Shown here piece after piece: positions 20,323 to 22,650 of a DNA stretch of 22,650 bases; position 1 is the first letter of the stretch, and the number at the start of each line of letters is the position of its first letter. The notes below the pieces were generated by a model that saw nothing but the letters and a program-made list of their open reading frames with translations, searched no databases and had not been told where the DNA came from. This DNA is from a virus. A program made the position numbers and the translations under genes. Where the stretch lies: positions 1 to 22,650 of IMG/VR virus record IMGVR_UViG_3300009481_000113; one strand, 5' to 3'.

Positions 20323-21025
20323 TTTTATAATATTTATCTACCCTCTCTAGCCATTTATCTTCATACTCTTTTAATTTATCTTCATTCATTTTAAATTCTT
20401 GATAAACTTTATCTTTAGTACAGATACATATAAGTCCTTGTGTTATAGGACCATATTGTTCTTTATGTGCTAAGGAATATGCACAGATCTGATAATAGTA
20501 ATCTTCAACATAATCTTCTCTTTTTAATTTATTAGATTGTTTAAAGTCTATTATAGTAGGTTGTTCATCATATAGCCCCACCACATCAGTAGAACCTGCC
20601 CATAAATCTTTATAAGCTAAATTAACTTCATTCCCATAAACTATTTTTAATTTTTCTAAATTGTTAACTATTTCATGAGCCATCATTCGTGCTAATGCCC
20701 CATCTTCAGATAGATTTAAATATCCTTTACCATCTATATAATTTTCTAATACATAATGCATTTCCGTTCCTCGTGTTGCTGCCTGAGTAGTTATTCTTTG
20801 TGCCTCTTGATAACCTACTCTTTCTCTCCATCGATCTAATGAATCTTGTTTATTTTTAGATTGAGTAGCTGATAATATAGTAGTAACGGAAGGAATTTTT
20901 TTATCACCCACATTATAGTGTCGTGAGCCGAGATCGGTGTCTCTAGTATATTTGCTATACTTATATTTATTTTCCCGTTTAAGATCAGTAATTAAAAATT
21001 TATTATTTTCTTTAATAAGACGCAC
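20285..21025 (-). CDS. RecB/Cas4-like PD-(D/E)XK exonuclease
   Basis: A 246-residue nuclease. AATRGTEMHYVLENYI (about residues 83-98) carries the N-terminal His. GNEVNLAYKDLWAGSTDVVG (about residues 135-154) with Asp in GSTD, IIDFKQSNK (DxK) and YYYQICAYSLAH follow, giving the E/H-D-DxK-QxxxY order of RecB/Cas4-type nucleases. Phage members of this type degrade or process DNA ends in replication and recombination. The start is GTG at 21025 with a weak AAAAG; the ATG two bases away is in another frame. It starts 8 bases after the membrane protein gene and overlaps the helicase gene convergently. Confidence 0.85.
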   Translation of the reverse strand: MRLIKENNKFLITDLKRENKYKYSKYTRDTDLGSRHYNVGDKKIPSVTTILSATQSKNKQDSLDRWRERVGYQEAQRITTQAATRGTEMHYVLENYIDGKGYLNLSEDGALARMMAHEIVNNLEKLKIVYGNEVNLAYKDLWAGSTDVVGLYDEQPTIIDFKQSNKLKREDYVEDYYYQICAYSLAHKEQYGPITQGLICICTKDKVYQEFKMNEDKLKEYEDKWLERVDKYYKTKATSEPLPQES

Positions 21026-21033
21026 ATGGTCTT

Positions 21034-21249
21034 TTAGAATACTTTCAATAAAAGAGCAACAATTAATCCCAACATAGATGTTATTAAAAATGCAGAAGAA
21101 GAGATCATTATTTTTTCTATTCGATGAATATCTGTATGTAATTCATTTATTTTACGATTTGTTTCTCTTTGCATTATTTGACACAATTTTTCATGATCAT
21201 CTATTCTTTGATGAGCTAATGAATCTTTGCTAGAAATTTTTTTTGGCAC
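21034..21249 (-). CDS. Coiled-coil plus transmembrane protein, holin/XhlA-like
   Basis: I chose the GTG at 21249 because AGGTGG lies about 7 bases before it and the overlap with the upstream gene is then only 20 bases. An ATG at 21300 would overlap by 71 bases without a ribosome site. The 71-residue product has HQRIDDHEKLCQIMQRETNRK, a helical coil, and a C-terminal membrane span (SSAFLITSMLGLIVALLL). This layout resembles the hemolysin XhlA-type holin-associated proteins of prophages. Lysis function is a guess. Confidence 0.55.
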   Translation of the reverse strand: MPKKISSKDSLAHQRIDDHEKLCQIMQRETNRKINELHTDIHRIEKIMISSSAFLITSMLGLIVALLLKVF

Positions 21250-22650
21250 TGATAATCCCACCTGTTTTAAATTGTTGAGGTTGAGATGCAATAGCTCCAT
21301 ATAAATTACCAGAGGCTAGGGCTGCTCTAGTTTGTGGATTTTGGCCAGTCATAGATAAATTAGAAGGAGATACATTAGGTAACTGTTCCGAAAAGACGGC
21401 AGTTTCATCAATAACTTCTCCTCCACCTCCGCCTCCACTTTCTACACCTTCTACCGGTATTGCTGGAGCTTCTGCTGGATTAGATTGTCTTACAATAGAA
21501 CCTTCATATTTTCCTGTTTCAAAAAATTTATCATAGTAAGCTTTGTTGCCTTGAAGTTGTTTCATAGTTTCTTCTCCTTCTTGTGCACTTACTACTCCTG
21601 CTCCAATTAATCCTGTAGTTAATTGCCCCATATATCTAGTTAATTTGGAATAACTATCTATAGTTTTGTTTCCCCCACCTAATCCATCCATCATTAAACG
21701 GCTTAGTTTAGGATTAGAAAAAATTCTAGATAGTCCCAAAGGAGCAGCCACAAAGAAAATTGCAGTACCAGGATCTATAAGCCCTGTACCTCCTGCGAAC
21801 ACTCCAATTCCTTGTGATATAGCTCCAGCTTGGTTTAATTGAATAAACATTGCTGGATTAGAACCTGCAGCTCCTGTAGGTTTTAGTGTACCTTCAACAA
21901 ATTTTATTCTATTAGTATAGTCTTTAATATTTTTTATTTGACTCTTTGTTAAGAATCCCTCTTTACTTAATAAAAAGTCATGATTGTCTAAAAATTTTTG
22001 AGCTCTTGAAGCATTTAATTTTGGATATTGACCACCCGCTTCAACAGAATGTTTTAAGTAGTCTTTAAAAAATTGTCCTCTAAGACCCCCTACTATAAGT
22101 TCTTTATTTGGAAATAGATCATATGATTTGGTTGTACCATCCGAAAGTTTATAACTAACTTTTCCTTCATCAAGAGCTCTTGCAAAATCATCATAATAAC
22201 TTTCTTTACCTGAAGCTATAATTTGTTTGTATAATGCTTCATGTCCTCTTTCTGTATTTAAAATTTTTTTTATAACAGAGTTGTTAAATGCTGATCCTCC
22301 CATAGTAGTAAATTTAGCAGCACTTTGTCTAAGTACGCCTATATTACCTGGAAGAGGAGAATTATTTAACATGGATTGCATTCTTTGTAAAAGGTTTGCT
22401 TGAACTTCTGCTTGTCGACCTACCACTTTTGTTTCTGCTATGGCAGTGTAAATGTTTTTAAAATCATTATAGTCTGTTCTTCCTTGTGCTCTCATTAGCA
22501 TTCCTAACATACCTTTAATAGTTTCATCATCAACATTTCTGTTTACTTTTAATGCTTCATTAATATAATCATTTAAATTACTTACAGTTTTAGGATAACT
22601 AGCTTTACCTGCAGGTGTGACTAGAACATCTAATTGTAGGGGTGCTCCAG
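21230..22650 (-). CDS. Probable internal virion protein, C-terminal part (5' end outside window)
   Basis: The frame is open to the right edge, so the N-terminus is missing; at least 473 residues are present. The sequence has alternating helical and hydrophobic stretches (GAISQGIGVFAGGTGLIDPG; AIFFVAAPLGLSRIF; LTTGLIGAGVVSAQ), a glycine run (ESGGGGGGEV) and a Ser/Asn/Pro-rich end (NPQTRAALASGNLYGAIAS). The C-terminal KTGGIISAKKNF and the general composition match, from memory, large virion or injected proteins of marine podovirus-like phages. No catalytic domain is visible in this part. It is probably transcribed with the downstream small membrane gene, with which it overlaps. Confidence 0.6.
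   Translation of the reverse strand, partial: GAPLQLDVLVTPAGKASYPKTVSNLNDYINEALKVNRNVDDETIKGMLGMLMRAQGRTDYNDFKNIYTAIAETKVVGRQAEVQANLLQRMQSMLNNSPLPGNIGVLRQSAAKFTTMGGSAFNNSVIKKILNTERGHEALYKQIIASGKESYYDDFARALDEGKVSYKLSDGTTKSYDLFPNKELIVGGLRGQFFKDYLKHSVEAGGQYPKLNASRAQKFLDNHDFLLSKEGFLTKSQIKNIKDYTNRIKFVEGTLKPTGAAGSNPAMFIQLNQAGAISQGIGVFAGGTGLIDPGTAIFFVAAPLGLSRIFSNPKLSRLMMDGLGGGNKTIDSYSKLTRYMGQLTTGLIGAGVVSAQEGEETMKQLQGNKAYYDKFFETGKYEGSIVRQSNPAEAPAIPVEGVESGGGGGGEVIDETAVFSEQLPNVSPSNLSMTGQNPQTRAALASGNLYGAIASQPQQFKTGGIISAKKNF

Noticed and set aside
21250-21300. Longer N-terminal extension of the small membrane protein
   Set aside because: It would overlap the virion gene by 71 bases with no ribosome site; the GTG at 21249 has AGGTGG upstream.

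Overview
This window looks like part of the genome of an AT-rich tailed bacteriophage, probably of a marine alphaproteobacterium such as SAR11 or a relative. That reading rests on inference: a low G+C content (about 30% by eye), tightly packed genes with 4-17 base overlaps, a small terminase subunit, a phage replication module, a C-terminal piece of a probable internal virion protein, and many small genes of the kind seen in uncultured marine phages. I see no rRNA, tRNA, integrase, portal, capsid or large terminase gene.

Layout. (1) 1-188 is a noncoding block with three copies of a 20-bp repeat and a hairpin. (2) 189-4072, minus strand: a small PD-(D/E)XK nuclease, several unrecognised small proteins and the small terminase subunit. 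A second cluster of three repeats lies at 3369-3455. (3) 4073-4478 is a noncoding region rich in CTAG and direct repeats, a candidate packaging or replication site. (4) 4479-10092, minus strand: two adjacent iron-dependent oxygenase-like genes, a chain of small genes, a C5-cytosine DNA methyltransferase with a second long reading frame nested inside it, and a run of small translationally coupled genes that includes two ribbon-helix-helix paralogues (one on each side of the methyltransferase). (5) 10139-10985, plus strand: four small genes, two apparently secreted. (6) 11038-18845, minus strand: the replication operon, read from the right as a coiled-coil protein, a putative ssDNA-binding-like protein, an archaeo-eukaryotic-type primase, a UvrD/Rep-like helicase, a DUF3310 protein, a small zinc-finger protein, a family A DNA polymerase, a LAGLIDADG endonuclease and a third 2OG-Fe(II) oxygenase. 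(7) 18916-20322, plus strand: an SNF2-type helicase. (8) 20285 to the right edge, minus strand: a RecB/Cas4-like nuclease, a coiled-coil/transmembrane protein and the truncated virion protein.

How it works together. Polymerase, primase, two helicases, RecB-like nuclease and the ssDNA-binding candidate make a near-complete phage replication set, but no hexameric DnaB-type helicase is visible. The methyltransferase probably marks phage DNA against host restriction. The terminase small subunit and the adjacent noncoding repeats suggest packaging.

The strongest unusual signal is the 397-codon reading frame (7082-8275) nested in the +1 frame of the methyltransferase gene. It has its own strong Shine-Dalgarno sequence and resembles a phage protein family in its own right. 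Other points of interest are six dispersed repeats with a palindromic core, GC-rich hairpins inside coding sequences, the CTAG-rich region before terS, and leucine at the lifestyle-linked position of the polymerase O-helix.
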